NCBI GenBank assembly: GCA_024233865.1
Contig: JACKPA010000013.1
Span: forward strand, 124,001 to 188,000
Direction of reading: 5' to 3'
From: Leptospiraceae bacterium
Lineage (GTDB): Bacteria; Spirochaetota; Leptospiria; Leptospirales; Leptospiraceae
Length of the DNA stretch: 64,000 bases
The notes under the pieces are model-generated. The model saw nothing but the letters and a program-made list of their open reading frames with translations, was not told the origin of the DNA and did no database searches. This document shows, one piece after another, positions 63,900 through 64,000 of the stretch (position 1 is the stretch's first letter; every line of letters begins with the position of its first letter). Both the position numbers and the translations under genes were made by a program.

Positions 63900-64000
63900 A
63901 TGGCGTTTTTTAGACAGATACTTTTTTTGTGTATGATATTTTTTCTTGGAAATTGCGCTGTTGGTCCTGTAAGTGGAGTCCTATTTACCTCTAATAAATT
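63900..64000 (+). CDS. TRL-family-like lipoprotein, cut by the window edge
   Basis: Starts at the ATG at 63900 directly after the previous TRL gene and reads MAFFRQILFLCMIFFLGNC, then AVGPVSGVLFTSNK. The lipobox GNC followed by a [AP]VGPVSG-LFT start is typical of TRL proteins. Only 33 residues are visible, so the assignment rests on the N-terminus and the tandem context. Confidence 0.65.
   Translation, partial: MAFFRQILFLCMIFFLGNCAVGPVSGVLFTSNK

Overview
The window looks like chromosomal DNA of a low-GC, double-membrane spirochaete, most likely a member or close relative of the Leptospiraceae. This is an inference from the gene content: many lipoprotein signal peptides with loose spirochaete-type lipoboxes (for example FHNC, LQFC, LPC, GLNC), TRL-family lipoproteins at the right edge, a CheA with a duplicated CheW domain, an OmpA-type lipoprotein and a MASE3 membrane sensor. 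No rRNA, tRNA, CRISPR, phage or transposase gene was seen.

Left flank (0-16.4 kb): a minus-strand run holds an MltG-like murein transglycosylase, a lipoprotein, cheW-cheA-STAS, a YwbE-family protein, an OmpA-like lipoprotein and a Bor-like lipoprotein. A plus-strand MASE3 protein and a pair of medium-chain reductases follow (crotonyl-CoA carboxylase/reductase and a quinone-oxidoreductase-like protein). Then come a secreted protein and a PQQ-propeller lipoprotein on the minus strand, two tandem metallopeptidase-like lipoproteins, and a lipoprotein gene with no canonical start codon.

Centre (16.5-59.8 kb): about 43 kb consists of one amplified gene cassette, all on the plus strand, present in ten complete or decayed units. 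The full unit is A-B-C-D-E. A is a ~237-aa lipoprotein. B is a ~160-aa lipoprotein with a hypervariable C-terminal half. C is a ~480-aa secreted SGNH/GDSL-type hydrolase with a large insertion. D is a 238-aa lipoprotein with eight extra cysteines. E is a 212-aa lipoprotein with four. A and B overlap by ATGA, and the end of C overlaps the start of D by 31 nt. D, E, the ends of A and the end of C are nearly identical between units, while B, the middle of A and parts of C diverge in blocks. This pattern fits repeated unequal recombination and gene conversion that homogenise some segments and diversify others. Truncated C genes joined to the tail of A, truncated D genes joined to a dispersed repeat, and a ~4.9-kb tandem duplication record the recombination history. 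Three units are preceded by gene G, whose signal peptide and body are split between reading frames by a poly-C tract (10, 9 and 9 C), a candidate phase-variation switch. G is followed by a ~100-bp nested palindromic repeat. Two G copies are preceded by a minus-strand two-gene block, F.

Many of the broken copies, especially at 24.1-25.6 and 42.5-50.7 kb, differ from intact copies by single bases in homopolymers. These may be real pseudogenes or consensus errors in a hard-to-assemble repeat.

Right flank (59.9-64 kb): a CNT-type nucleoside transporter, a TPM-domain membrane protein with a Gly/Asp/Ser-rich tail, a 23-bp tandem repeat and a strong hairpin between convergent genes, panD, a Panacea/DUF4065-like protein, and two TRL-family lipoprotein genes, the last cut by the window edge.
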